Below, in pieces: positions 31,190 to 42,215 of a stretch of DNA of 64,000 nt. Source of the stretch: Ephydatia muelleri (lineage: Eukaryota; Porifera; Demospongiae; Spongillida; Spongillidae); assembly GCA_013339895.1 (NCBI GenBank), contig JABACO010000024.1, forward strand, positions 2,428,746-2,492,745, written 5' to 3'. The notes under the pieces are model-generated. The model saw nothing but the letters and a program-made list of their open reading frames with translations. It searched no databases and had not been told where the DNA came from. Positions within the stretch are counted from its first letter, which is position 1. Each line of letters opens with the position of its first letter. Position numbers and translations under genes: made by a program.

Positions 31190-32890
31190 AATGTAAATTC
31201 CTCCTATAGATATGTTAGCAATACTGTAGCTATAGGTAAAGTGTGTAATAAATTTCAATGGTACTTTCCTGGGCCCATCAGTTTTGTAGTTTGCAACATT
31301 ATTTCACTAACAGCCATTATGCTTGAAGATTTTGGATCTACATGTAGACTATACTATAGTAGGATTTAAACATGCACGACACAAGAAAGAGGGAGCCCAC
31401 ATTCCACCTGAACATTATGAAGAAATGGAGCTCCCCAAGGAAGAAGAGATTCTGGACAGGCATAAGAGGAGAGCAGACCAGTGGAGTGGTGTAACCTGAC
31501 ATGGACAAGGTGAAAGCAGTGGAAAGATTCCCTGTTCCAAGGACCAGGAGGCAGGTGCACTGATTCTTAGGATTGCCAGTGTTCAATAGGAGATGTATAC
31601 CCCACTACTCCAGTGTAGAAACCCACACTTCCAGATATTTGAGCTCAATGTGTGACAAATTGTTTCCTGTTCAGAATTTCTACGGTAATACAGACAAATG
31701 TGTCAGAGAGATGTGTTTCGTCAAGTGGATGTGAATATTCAGCACCATATATGTAAGCAAACTGTTGAGGGTGTTGATACTACCTGTCAAACCAAGTGAT
31801 AAGACTCATAAAATAACTTGTACCAGTTTCGACGAGTCATCTAGTGTCAAAACAGCGGAAAAGATGCAATGGAGTTCCCTAAGGCTCCAGATATTCATCA
31901 GGTACCAGTGAATGACACACAACCAGACAGAACACGTTGAGCAGGTGTGTAAAGGAAAGCAAAATAATAGGGGAAGAGAGTCCTTGGGATAGAGGTAAAT
32001 CAAGGGAAGCGTCAACACACGTTTATACACATACTCCCTACTGGCTTCAAAACATACACAGGAGAGAGACTACTAACAAAAGACCAGATCATCTTGGACG
32101 TATAGAAAGATGAACAGATGCTAACACTTTACTTGAAATGGCCTAACACTTCAAGGGAGGAACAGGCTAGCCAAAGACATGAAGCTAAGGAAGAAAAGGC
32201 TGGAAGCTGCAGAAGGAGATAATTTTGAAGGCATGTGCAGTCCCATATAGCCATGCACGGAACGACAAATTAATCTCATGATTAGAAGGGACCTGAAGAG
32301 TCGCCTACATTTGTTGCAACCTAGACTTCAAGGCATAGTCCTAAACCCAACAAATGAGGACCAGTTCAGCAGCATTACAACATACAGTACAAAGTAACAG
32401 AGTCATGGTTCGCAACTATCAACCAACGGCAAGGCCAAATGGATTGAGGGTGGAAGATTGTGGAAGAGGAATACAGAACAATTAATGCAGACCACCATCA
32501 AAGAGAACTAGGGGAAAAAAGGAATAGGAAAACAAAGGGCGAGAATAAAAGAACAGCATGGAGTCAATCCTCAAAAATCTAGACTGTAAGGCCACCTACT
32601 ACTACTGACACGATTTTAGACTCAGCACCTGTAGGTTGTAATATTAAAACGATGTTACTGTACGCTTTATGTCACTAGATTAATTAATATCCTAACCAGA
32701 GATGATATATAGAGGCGCTAGGTAACAGCAGTCATCAGCACCTGAATCCATATGTCAACTACAAACCATCTTCTGTAGCTTATATATATGCTTCTTCAAG
32801 TCCAATGCTTAAAGAACACTCACGAAAAACAACAACTAAAAAAAACTACTCTGCAATTGTTGCCTTTTGAACTCTGGATGGAGGCAGCTC
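31190..32890. other. Non-coding segment upstream of TRIM-NHL copy II
   Basis: 31190-31660 and 31840-31930 match 21600-22160. About 31660-31840 and 31930-32560 are absent from copy I. 32565-32860 matches 53572-53900. No gene was recognised. A frame on the plus strand at 32180-32530 has several stops and no family. Confidence 0.6.
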
Positions 32891-32894
32891 GGCC

Positions 32895-33905
32895 ATGAAT
32901 GGTGGAGGTCACTGGGCCATGGTGGAGGCCACTGGACCATGGTGGAGGCCACTGGACCATGGTGGAGGCCACTGGGCCATGGTGGAGGCCACTGGACCAT
33001 GGTGGAGGCCACTGGACCATGGTGGAGGCCACTGGGTCATGGTGGAGGCCACTGGACCATGGTGGAGGCCACTGGGCCATGGTGGAGGCCACTGTACCAT
33101 GGTGGAGGTCACTGGGCCATGGTGGAGGCCACTGGGCCATGGTGGAGGTCACTGGACCATGGTGGAGGCCACTGGACCATGGTGGAGGCCACTGGACCAT
33201 GGTGGAGGCCACTGGGCCATGGTGGAGGTCACTGGACCATGGTGGAGGCCACTGGACCATGGTGGAGGCCACTGGACCATGGTGGAGGCCACTGGACCAT
33301 GGTGGAGGCCACTGGACCATGGTGGAGGCCACTGGACCATGGTGGAGTGGGCCATGGTGGAGGCCACTGGGCCATGGTGGAGGCCACTGGACCATGGTGG
33401 AGGCCACTGGGCCATGGTGGAGGCCACTGGACCATGGTGGAGGCCACTGGACCATGGTGGAGGCCACTGGGCCATGGTGGAGGCCACTGGACCATGGTGG
33501 AGGTCACTGGGCCATGGTGGAGGCCACGGACCATGGTGGAGGTCACTGGACCATGGTGGAGGTCACTGGACCATGGTGGAGGCCACTAGGCCACGGTGGA
33601 GGTCACTGGGCCATGGTGGAGGCCACTGGACCATGGTGGAGGTCACTGGACCATGGTGGAGGCCACTAGGCCACGGTGGAGGTCACTGGCCATGGTGGAG
33701 GCACTGGACCATGGTGGAGGTCACTGGACCATGGTGGAGGTCATGGACCATGGTGGAGGTCACTGGACCATGGTGGAGGCCACTGGACCATGGTGGAGGC
33801 CACTGGACCATGGTGGAGGCCACTGGACCATGGTGGAGGCCACTGGACCATGGTGGAGGCCACTGGGCCATGGTGGAGGCCACTGGACCATGGGGGAGGC
33901 TGCTG
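32895..33905. repeat. 20-bp minisatellite, about 50 copies
   Basis: Same unit as 22228-22495 (ccatggtggaggccactgga), with GGCC/GGTC and GGA/GGG variants. It is expanded almost fourfold relative to copy I. It is free of stops in all six frames, so frames of up to about 350 codons are spurious. Confidence 0.95.
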
Positions 33906-34016
33906 GTTACCTTTGTCTCTAGTCAGGGGGGATGGAACGAGGACATGGGGAGAGCTTCTTGGTAGAAGTTGCTCGGCGTGATGCTGCTACATTGCTCCCC
34001 CTATTGCAGCTCATGT

Positions 34017-34300
34017 GATCTGGCAGTATCATATACAGCGACGAGTGGAGCGCCTATAATCAGATAGCTGCAACCACAGGAAACATTCATAACACTGCCA
34101 ATCATTCGCTCCATTTTGTGGACCCTGTCACCTGGGCGCACACGCAAGGAGTGGAAGGAATGTGGAGCTCGTGCAAACGCATGATGCGCGAGGAGAAAAC
34201 TATGCATTCTTGCCTATTTGAAACATATCTCCCCGAGTACATGTGGCGTAGACGATTCGGTAGACCAGTGGCATTTGGCAAAATCAACACACATCGCTGA
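34017..34300 (+). pseudogene. Merlin/ISXO2-like DDE transposase remnant, copy II
   Basis: An open frame of about 94 codons, preceded by a stop, reads IIYSDEWSAYNQIAATTGNI, NHSLHFVDPVTWAHTQGVEG and LFETYLPEYMWRRRFG. This is the second half of the ISXO2-like (Merlin) transposase: the SDEW aspartate, the NHS..FVDP..AHTQ block and the MWRRRF motif are all visible. Family transposases move DNA flanked by short inverted repeats. The N-terminal half and inverted repeats were not found, so this is a remnant that was duplicated along with the minisatellite next to it. Confidence 0.7.
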
Positions 34301-34531
34301 ACAATATCCAGTGCGACTTAGTGTGTTAATATCTTTGAATCGGATGAATTTTAAGTGAGGGGGCGGGAATTAAGTACAAGTTATAAAGCACGCGTGTTTA
34401 GTTGAAATCATACCGTCAAGCCACTTTCCAAACTTTGACCAACAAGGCAAAGCTGGTTATACTATCGCAGCTAGCACAAAACCGGTGAAACTGTCGGACA
34501 AAGTGAGCAAATGCACAGTAGCGATTCTACA

Positions 34532-34536
34532 GAGCC
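34532..34536. other. Target-site duplication (left)
   Basis: GAGCC just before the 5' LTR. It is repeated at 39141-39145 after the 3' LTR and occurs once at the empty paralogous site near 23113. Confidence 0.9.
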
Positions 34537-34690
34537 TGTTTATGGGTGTGGTCATATAGAGCGCACGTGGTCCGTCAGTCAGTTAATTATTGATGTGCAT
34601 TTTCCCTTGTCTCGTATGTTTTTCTGCTGAGTGATATATCTGTTGGCATCGGCTACCTGCGGTCTGCGTGCGACCAGAGGCAATAGAACA
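34537..34690 (+). repeat. 5' LTR (154 bp)
   Basis: Starts tgtttatgggtgtggtcat and ends ggcaatagaaca. Differs from the 3' LTR at one position (cgtatg against cgtgtg). Confidence 0.95.
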
Positions 34691-34717
34691 TGGTGTCAGA
34701 AGTGGGATCCGGCTAAA

Positions 34718-37087
34718 ATGGAGAAGTATTTAGCACCGGAACCTATTGGTGAGGGAGACCTGAACGAACAATGGAAGCGGTTCAAACGGGAGTTTGAGCA
34801 ATTCCTAGTCGCGGTTGGGAAGGACAAGGAGACAGAGCCGACAAAGCTGGCTATCTTTCTCCGCATCGTGGGGCAGCGAGTCAATGACCTTTATGAAACA
34901 ATGCAGTTTGCAGAGGGTGAAGACCGTAGTAAGTGGAGTGTCGTGTCGGGGAAGCTAGATGGGTTGTGTGCACCCAGGACTAGTAAGCATGTACTGAGGG
35001 ATAAATTCTTCCAACTTAAACAAGATGGGAAAAGTGTTGATCAATTTGTGCTTGAGCTAAGGAAGCAGTCCAGAGACTGCCAATTTGGGGCCCTCAGAGA
35101 CGATTTGATGTTGCACGTGCTAATAAGGGGCGTAGATAGTGAAAGAATGCGAAGAAGGATGTTTGAGACAGACAAGCTAGACCTAGAAAAGGCAGTTCAG
35201 ATGTGCCAAGTGATGGAATCAACCACTGTAGATTTACAGCAGATGGGTACGAGGCTTGAGCCTCAGCCTGGGTTGACAAAGCCTGTAGAAGCACAAGGAG
35301 TAGCAGCTGTTAACTCACGGCGGCCTAGTGGTAGCATTGGCGAGAAAAGAAGGAAGAAGTGGCCAGGGGCGAAGCCATTTAGTGGGAGTCCACACTCTTG
35401 TTCCCGATGTGGACAGTCCCATAAACCTAGGCAGTGCCCAGCATACGGACAAAAATGTCTCAATTGTCAGGGTCTGAATCATTTTGCCAGAATGTGTAAT
35501 AAGGCCAAACAGCAATCCGCTCACTTAGTCGGGGACTGGGCAGATCCAGAAAGCCCAACTGCTGAAAGGGGTGAGGTGTTGCTTATTACAGTAGAAAGGG
35601 TTGGAAAAAAATTGCTGGCGAGGGTGCAATTCCACATTGAGGGCCGAGTTAAAATGGTGACCTGTCAGTTAGACACGGCCGCGTCCTGCAATGTCATGTC
35701 AAGGGCTGACTACAACAAGTTGGGTTGTCCAAAATTGACTACAAGTAATGTAGTGCTAACCATGTATGATGGGACTGTAAAAAAATCGTTAGGCAGGTGC
35801 TGTGTGCAGGTGGCTAATAGAGTGGGGGAAGTGACGACCCTGCGATTCGAGTTACTGGAAACAAGCCATCATTCACTACTGTCATTGCAAACGTGTCTGG
35901 ATTTGAAACTCCTATCGTATGAGGTGGAGTCGGTGTGTTTGGTGGAGGCACACAACAAGCTGACCAAAGACCAGATTGTAGCTGATTACCCGGATGTGTT
36001 CAGAGGGCTTGGTCTTTTCCCAGGAGAGTATACCATTGAATTGGATACCTCCATTCCACCAGTACAGAATCGACCTAGGAGGATACCACATACAATGAAG
36101 CAGGCAGTTGAGAGTAAATTGGCAGAGATGGAGAAAGCAGGTATCATTGCACGGGTTGATACTCCCACAGACTGGATCAGCAATATGACAGCAGTATGGA
36201 AGGCGGATAAAAAGCAAGTGCGCATATGCTTGGACCCACGAGACCTGAACAAGGCAGTGAAGCGCAATCATTTCGGGATGCCCACCTTGGATGATGTGCT
36301 GCCAAGGCTGGTAGGTGCCAAAGTGTTCAGCATATTAGACGCCAAAGATGGTTTCCTGCACGTGAAGCTCTCAGAGGAAAGCAGCTTCCTTACAACGTTT
36401 TGGGGCCCCCAATGTCGTTATCGGTGGTGTCGGCTATCGTTTGGGTTGTGCTCTGCACCGGAGGAGTTCCAAAGACGTCTGCAGAGTGTGATGCACGGCA
36501 TTGACGGAGTCGCAGTGGTAGCTGATGACATCTTAATTTTCGGGAAGGGAGACAACATGACGGAGGCACAGTGTCAGCATGACGAAGCTCTTCTGCGGGT
36601 ATTACAACGAGCACGGGAGTACAATATAAAGTTGAACAAAGACAAGCTGCAACTCCACTTGCCTGAGTTGGTATATATTGGTCACCGGGTTTCGGCAGCA
36701 GGAATTAAGCCTGATCCGGCCAAAGTGGCAGCGATCAAACAGATGCCCGTTCTTAAGTCAGTACCCGATGTTCGTAGATTTTTAGGCATGTGCAACTACT
36801 TGGCCCGGTTCATCCCGAAGTTGTCACAAGTAAGTGAACCCCTCCGGAAACTTCTGGAGGCTGACCGAGTGTTTCAATGGGGTAATGCCGAGCAGAAGGC
36901 TTTTGTGGATCTGAAGACTCTGATATGTGAAGACCAGTTATTAAATTTCTTTGACGTCACTAAGCCAGTCATTCAGTGCGACGCTAGTACAGAGGGTTTG
37001 GGAGCAACTTTGATGCAGGGGGGACGGCCTGTGTTGTCAGCATCCAGGTCACTAACCAAGTCGAAAAAAAAACTACGTGGCTATTGA
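34718..37087 (+). CDS. Gag-protease-RT polyprotein of the LTR element
   Basis: The ATG at 34718 (MEKYLAPEPIGEGDL) lies 27 bases after the 5' LTR and is preferred over the earlier in-frame ATG inside the LTR at 34631. The Gag region comes first, then two zinc knuckles (CSRCGQSHKPRQC and CLNCQGLNHFARMC, about 35399-35500), an aspartic protease with the DTA active-site variant (CQLDTAASCNVM, about 35660), and the reverse transcriptase with LDAKDGF and the catalytic VADD box (about 36520). The frame closes at 37087, just after nine A residues, within the RT to RNase H junction. Function is copying element RNA into DNA in virus-like particles. Confidence 0.92.
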   Translation: MEKYLAPEPIGEGDLNEQWKRFKREFEQFLVAVGKDKETEPTKLAIFLRIVGQRVNDLYETMQFAEGEDRSKWSVVSGKLDGLCAPRTSKHVLRDKFFQLKQDGKSVDQFVLELRKQSRDCQFGALRDDLMLHVLIRGVDSERMRRRMFETDKLDLEKAVQMCQVMESTTVDLQQMGTRLEPQPGLTKPVEAQGVAAVNSRRPSGSIGEKRRKKWPGAKPFSGSPHSCSRCGQSHKPRQCPAYGQKCLNCQGLNHFARMCNKAKQQSAHLVGDWADPESPTAERGEVLLITVERVGKKLLARVQFHIEGRVKMVTCQLDTAASCNVMSRADYNKLGCPKLTTSNVVLTMYDGTVKKSLGRCCVQVANRVGEVTTLRFELLETSHHSLLSLQTCLDLKLLSYEVESVCLVEAHNKLTKDQIVADYPDVFRGLGLFPGEYTIELDTSIPPVQNRPRRIPHTMKQAVESKLAEMEKAGIIARVDTPTDWISNMTAVWKADKKQVRICLDPRDLNKAVKRNHFGMPTLDDVLPRLVGAKVFSILDAKDGFLHVKLSEESSFLTTFWGPQCRYRWCRLSFGLCSAPEEFQRRLQSVMHGIDGVAVVADDILIFGKGDNMTEAQCQHDEALLRVLQRAREYNIKLNKDKLQLHLPELVYIGHRVSAAGIKPDPAKVAAIKQMPVLKSVPDVRRFLGMCNYLARFIPKLSQVSEPLRKLLEADRVFQWGNAEQKAFVDLKTLICEDQLLNFFDVTKPVIQCDASTEGLGATLMQGGRPVLSASRSLTKSKKKLRGY

Positions 37088-38933
37088 ACTGGAGTGCCTG
37101 GCCATAGTGTTTGCTTGTCGTAAGTTCGACCAGTTCATATATGGGAAACGGGTGGTGGTGGAAACCGACCACAAGCCCCTGGAGGTAATTGCCAAAAAGA
37201 CCCTGTTAGCAGCCCCGAGACGACTCCAAAGAATGTTGCTACAATTGCAGAGATATGACCTGGATATTACATATCATCCGGGCAACCAACAAGTGATTGC
37301 CGATGTGTTATCAAGGTTTCCAGTAGGGCAACCATCCCCTGAGGTGCTAACCTCACAGGAAGTGTTTGGAGTACAGCTAGACAATATGGTCACCCAGGAA
37401 ATTGAGGTGATCAGGCCACCTGATTTCATAAGTGTTCGCAGTGAGAGGTTTGGGGAAGTACGGAAGGCGGCAGAAGCAGATACAGAACAATGTGCCCTTC
37501 GGAGGTACATCGGGGAGGGTTGGCCACCGAACGTGCGACAGGTTCCTACATTGGTCAGACCCTACTGGAATTTCAGAGAACTTCTGGTGATGCAAGATGG
37601 GATCATCTACAAAGGAGATCAGATAGTGGTTCCACTATCACTTAGGGCTGATTATCTGAGTCGCCTTCATGCTAGCCACATGGGTTGTGAGTCCACACTT
37701 CGTAGAGCTCGAGAGGTGGTGTACTGGCCGAACATGGCTGCAGACATACAAAGAGTCACCCGGGAGTGCCGTGTGTGTGAGCAGGACAGCCCTGCACAAG
37801 GTAAAGAGAAGCATTTGGCTCATGAAGTTCCAAAACAACCTTGGGATAAAGTGGGGGTGGATTTGTGGCGTTGTAAAGGGAAGGACTATCTTGTCGTGGT
37901 TGACTATTTGACTGATTTCTTTGAGGTAGGGGAGTTGCCAAGCACCCTGTCAGTGGCAGTTATCCAGGCATTGAAACTACAGTTCGCACGATATGGAGTT
38001 CCTCTGATTGTTCATTCAGATGGGGGCCCACAGTTTACAAGCGCGGAGTTCAGAGCTTTCTCTAAGTCTTGGGGGTTTTCACATACCGTCTCCTCCTCAT
38101 ACCACAGTCAATCGAATGGGAAGGCAGAGTCAGCGGTAAAAATTGTCAAGAAACTCTTCAAACGGAGCCCAGACCCATACATGGCTCTTTTGGAGTATCG
38201 CAACACCCCAACAGTCGGGTTGGGGTCCAGCCCAGCTCAACGTCTGCTGGCAAGGCGTACTAGGAGTGCGTTCCCCGTTAGGGATACCCAGTTACACTAC
38301 GCTCCTCAGAATCAGATGTGGGAGAAAAAGGTTCAGAGACAACAGTCTATACAGTCGAAACTGTCAGCTAAGGGACGAGACCTGCCTCCATTAAGGGTTG
38401 GACAACCGGTGTTAGTGCAGGATGTGCATGCAAAGAAGACAGAATGGAGAAGAGGACTGTGCCAAGGACAACTGTCACATCGGTCGTATGTGGTGGATGT
38501 GGATGGCCAGCCTTTGCATCGCAACAGGCGGTTTCTAAAACCGACCACTGTTGGTCCTACACAACAGGAAGAGAACGTGCGACAGGAAGAGAATGAGGGT
38601 GAGGTAAAGACACCTGAGGAGGTCCTGAAGAAGACACCTGAGAAGGAGGTCCCGAAGGCCCAGCAACACGTCCCCGTACAGTTAGAATGCCCAGAGCCAG
38701 TGCAGAAGGAGCCAGGGAATAGTAGTCATGGGACCGTCACACAGGCAGCGTTTAACTATAGCCAGGTGGATGCAACTACCACTGAGGAGTCTTTCAGAGT
38801 ACCGGATGAGAGGACAAGTTCCACCCCGCCATCCAAGGGATCCAAACCGGTATCAAAGACCACTACTACTACTACGCGCTATGGGAGAGCTGTTCGGAAA
38901 CAGTCCAGATTTACTGACTATGTCCAGATGTGA
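37077..38933 (+). CDS. RNase H-integrase part of the LTR element polyprotein
   Basis: Continues the polymerase in another frame: the RNase H segment (FDQFIYGKRVVVETDHKPLE), an integrase zinc-binding HHCC domain (HASHMGCES ... CRVCEQ, about 37665-37790), and the DDE core with D in GVDLWRCKGKDY, D in IVHSDGGPQF (about 38010) and E in SNGKAESAVKIVKK (about 38120). The C-terminal tail is Pro/Glu/Thr-rich, with no chromodomain recognised. The separation from the upstream frame is by a one-base difference in a run of nine A residues. It may be a recent inactivating change, a sequencing error, or less likely a slip site. Confidence 0.9.
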   Translation: MAIELECLAIVFACRKFDQFIYGKRVVVETDHKPLEVIAKKTLLAAPRRLQRMLLQLQRYDLDITYHPGNQQVIADVLSRFPVGQPSPEVLTSQEVFGVQLDNMVTQEIEVIRPPDFISVRSERFGEVRKAAEADTEQCALRRYIGEGWPPNVRQVPTLVRPYWNFRELLVMQDGIIYKGDQIVVPLSLRADYLSRLHASHMGCESTLRRAREVVYWPNMAADIQRVTRECRVCEQDSPAQGKEKHLAHEVPKQPWDKVGVDLWRCKGKDYLVVVDYLTDFFEVGELPSTLSVAVIQALKLQFARYGVPLIVHSDGGPQFTSAEFRAFSKSWGFSHTVSSSYHSQSNGKAESAVKIVKKLFKRSPDPYMALLEYRNTPTVGLGSSPAQRLLARRTRSAFPVRDTQLHYAPQNQMWEKKVQRQQSIQSKLSAKGRDLPPLRVGQPVLVQDVHAKKTEWRRGLCQGQLSHRSYVVDVDGQPLHRNRRFLKPTTVGPTQQEENVRQEENEGEVKTPEEVLKKTPEKEVPKAQQHVPVQLECPEPVQKEPGNSSHGTVTQAAFNYSQVDATTTEESFRVPDERTSSTPPSKGSKPVSKTTTTTTRYGRAVRKQSRFTDYVQM

Positions 38934-38986
38934 ACATTGGTGTATGCAATCGGTGTTAGGACTGAGTTGTTTATAAAGGGGGGGGA

Positions 38987-39140
38987 TGTTTATGGGTGTG
39001 GTCATATAGAGCGCACGTGGTCCGTCAGTCAGTTAATTATTGATGTGCATTTTCCCTTGTCTCGTGTGTTTTTCTGCTGAGTGATATATCTGTTGGCATC
39101 GGCTACCTGCGGTCTGCGTGCGACCAGAGGCAATAGAACA
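38987..39140 (+). repeat. 3' LTR (154 bp)
   Basis: Matches the 5' LTR at 153 of 154 positions and is followed by the GAGCC target duplication. Confidence 0.95.
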
Positions 39141-39145
39141 GAGCC

Positions 39146-40318
39146 AATACGCATCAGAATCCGCTATGCACTTTTCACCTGATTCCATCTAACACACCAC
39201 GTTTCGTTATTAAGTAAAGCGCTATAGCTGAGAAATTACTGACTGACAACAAACTGCACTAAGGGATTAACTATTTGTTTTTCCAACTCGCCCAGATAGC
39301 ACACGTAGATCACAAAACGATAAAGCAGGCTAAATATGTGCTTTCCTTTTCATTACAAAGGAGATGACGAAGAACAAATAGGTGGAAAGCGGTCTACATA
39401 TGACCACACATAATTGCTGAATGTCACTGGGCCCGCTATCTACGGTAATGTGAGGTATGGTCGGCAGTAGGGAGTGTTCGGCAACCGCACTTTCAACACA
39501 ATACAGAGCCTCAAAGAAGACATTTCAATATTTCAAAACAGGTTAAAAACCATCCTTCTGGGTTGTCTTAGGACGCAGTAAGTATACTTTAAAGCAACTA
39601 CGTTCCCTTTAAATAATAACACATGGATGCCGAACACTACCCATACGCTATCGCGCATGCCGATCACTACCTAATCTACCCTACTTGCTCACCTTGTGTT
39701 TGAATCTTCTTGTTCCTTTGAAACTCCAGCGCTACGATCCAACATCGACGCCATATCTATTACCCACCACTTCAGATAAATTGTTAGCACATGACAGGAT
39801 TAATAATTTGTATTAACCACGTTTAAATTGCAACGCTGTACCACTCAAATGAATTAACGCTCGATGACCAGAGCTGGAAACAACGGTATCGCCCCGCCTC
39901 CTGAGCTCACTGCAATAAGTTGTATTGCTTGATACTGACGAGTAAAAATTAACATTGATGAATGTCGTCGAGACCTCTTTTCCACTCCAATAAAGCCAAT
40001 GTGAGATAAGAGCAGTTTTTAATACGCATGATCTAAGCATACTTTGCTTGCACACGTGACCTCCGCAACTGCGTGGGTGTCTCCAGACTGATAATGCAAT
40101 AGACCAGTGTGGGTACTGACTGGTGCACATTGACACAAAACCAGCACTGCACAGAAGTCATAATCAATGCCAGCAGGATATACACGTATGGATTAATGAG
40201 ATACACATTTGACTGTCCTTACACCAATGAGAAAAAAAGTGAACAACATGATGCTCTGATGAGTTACACAAAATACATACACACATGCAACATAAGGAAG
40301 TGAATCAACACACACACA

Positions 40319-40370
<52 letters not shown>

Positions 40371-40525
40371 CGCACAAAGACACAAATAAACACACACACA
40401 CACACACACAAAGACACAAACACATACACACAAACACACATAAAAAGACACAAACAAACACACACACATACACACACACACCACAGGGCCATGTGGGGGG
40501 AAGATTGAAGGGGACAAGCCCACAC
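39146..40525. other. Non-coding duplicated segment, copy II
   Basis: Continues the match to 23116-25017 downstream of the LTR element, with several indels. It includes a long CA-rich tract (40310-40485). No gene was recognised. Confidence 0.7.
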
Positions 40526-40697
40526 TCAGGATGACTGCAGTGTGCTATTGCTGCTCCCTCCACTGGACAGTCTTCGTCTCTTCCTTAGCAGTGTGGTCTC
40601 CGCCAAAGCCAGTGCCTTGAAGGCCTCGGCCACCAGGTGGGCGTGGCGGGACACAAGTGTGCTCCATCCCTGGGTGTCCATCACTTCTGGTGCATAA
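40526..40697 (-). CDS. SPOP-like C-terminal exon, copy II
   Basis: Same peptide as at 25018-25189 (EVMDTQGWSTLVSRHAHLVA, then RKRRRL and a Ser-rich tail), with an acceptor and stop. Here a BACK exon lies upstream at 41914-42056 in the right order, so these two could be spliced together. The upstream BTB exon is missing. Confidence 0.75.
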
Positions 40698-40970
40698 CTG
40701 TAGAGGGAGGGGCACCCATGGCTGGTCAACATGTTTGCCAATTACAAGCTACACTGCCACTAGCAGAGAGTGAAGGAGTGGGTGGAGAAGGAAATAAGGG
40801 CACCTCCCCCTCCCACACCCTTCCATTCTTTGTTTTTTGCATTTGGGAAGAGTGATGTGCTAGAGTAACCATTAGAATGGTTATGCTCATGTGAGCTATG
40901 TTAAAGAGCTTTTCTCTAACACTATATTGCAGCAAAACCCTCACTGTGTGTATGTATATGTGTGTGTATT

Positions 40971-41002
<32 letters not shown>

Positions 41003-41268
41003 AGTCACCACAGTATAGTGCTAAAGCTAGGAATAAAAGGCGCAGGAGGGGGGAGGTGCCTTCACTCTTTACTAGCCACCCACTCCTGCTAGATTTGGTA
41101 TAGCAAGCTAGAAGCAGTTAGATTGAAGCAGGTTCAACAGATCTACTGATAATGAAAGATGATTAGGAAGCCAGACAGGTTACATATCACAAAGTGAATT
41201 AGAATGGTTATGCTCACGTGAGAGCACTCACTAGCATTTCTCTAACACTGTACTGTGGCAAAACCCTC

Positions 41269-41302
<34 letters not shown>

Positions 41303-41913
41303 AGTCACTACAGTATAGTGGTAAAGCTAGCTAGTGTAGCTAGCTAGAAGCAGTTTGATTGAAGCCTGTTCAACTGATCCTTAGATGTTGTCATGATTAT
41401 GAAGCCAGACAGGTTACATATCACAAAGTGCACTCAAATGGGATAGCTATTGTGATGTCTGTGGGCTGATATCAAGTCCACCACTGGTATAGTTAAAAAT
41501 AATGCACACCAATACAAGCCCAGATATTAATATCCCCTTGTAAGAAGCTAAGATTGATTTACTAAACATTAAATCATTATCATGCTTACATATTGAAGGA
41601 AGAGAGGGAGAGAGGATAAATGCAGTGTGAAAAACATATAGGTAAGAGGGAAGGAGAGAAAGAGGGAGGGTATGTGGGGGGAGGGAGGGAACAACTCTGG
41701 GGGAAGGGGGTACATCACAAACTAACGCTTAGGCCACACATACAAACACAAACAGATTTCCAGGAGCAGGATGGCTCAAATTGATTTGCTGAAAGTAAAT
41801 ATCCAAATTCATTAGAAAATACTTGACGCCTCCCCCTCACACACATATACACACACAGCCATTCAGCAATCAGCATGCACTCCTACATGAGCTCAAACCA
41901 CACCCACACTGAC

Positions 41914-42056
41914 TTGCTAATGAAATCGATGCACATGGCTTTGAGCTGTGTGGCTGAGTGAAGGTCAGCCAACACCAGTGTGTCTGAAACATTCTCAATG
42001 TTCAGATTGGCACACAGAGCCTCCTCACACATCACCTTGAGACGATCCAATACATA
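41914..42056 (-). CDS. SPOP-like BTB/BACK exon
   Basis: Reads [20 protein letters not shown] and [20 protein letters not shown], the end of the BTB and start of the BACK domain through which SPOP dimerises and binds CUL3. Acceptor CTCTTCAG, donor GTCAGT. The frame is open. It is the only copy of this exon in the window. Confidence 0.75.
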
Positions 42057-42061
42057 CTGAA

Positions 42062-42215
42062 GAGAAAGACCAGTATGTAAGAGGGAGGGAGGGAGGGAGG
42101 GAGGGAGGGAGGGAGAGAGAGGAAGGGAGGGAGAGAGAGGGAGGGAGGAAGGGAGTGAATGGGGAGGAAAGAAGGGAGGGAGAGAGCGGGAGAGAGAGAG
42201 AGGGAGTGAGTTCAC
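42062..42215. repeat. (GGGA/GA)n purine tract
   Basis: Simple repeat that directly abuts the truncated SPOP linker exon at 42210-42240, marking the deletion junction that removed the BTB exon. Confidence 0.9.

Larger units (their letters stand above)
34537..39140 (+). mobile_element. Complete Ty3/Gypsy-type LTR retrotransposon
   Basis: A 4604-bp element with two 154-bp LTRs (TG...CA ends) differing at one base, a 5-bp target duplication, a primer-binding-like TGGTGTCAGAAGTGGG directly after the 5' LTR and a polypurine tract (aaaggggggggga-type, 38975-38986) before the 3' LTR. Coding order is gag, protease, RT, RNase H, integrase, as in Ty3/Gypsy. The paralogous segment at 23.1 kb has an empty site, so insertion came after the segmental duplication. 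One extra base in an A run separates the polymerase into two frames. Confidence 0.95.

Noticed and set aside
32180..32530. Decayed plus-strand gene
   Set aside because: About four stops in some 130 codons is close to chance and no motif is recognised.
32867..33965. Frames of up to 356 codons rich in Trp, Gly and His on both strands
   Set aside because: 20-bp minisatellite without stops in any frame.
40264..40563. Cys/Val-rich 'secreted peptide' frame
   Set aside because: Translation of a CA microsatellite.
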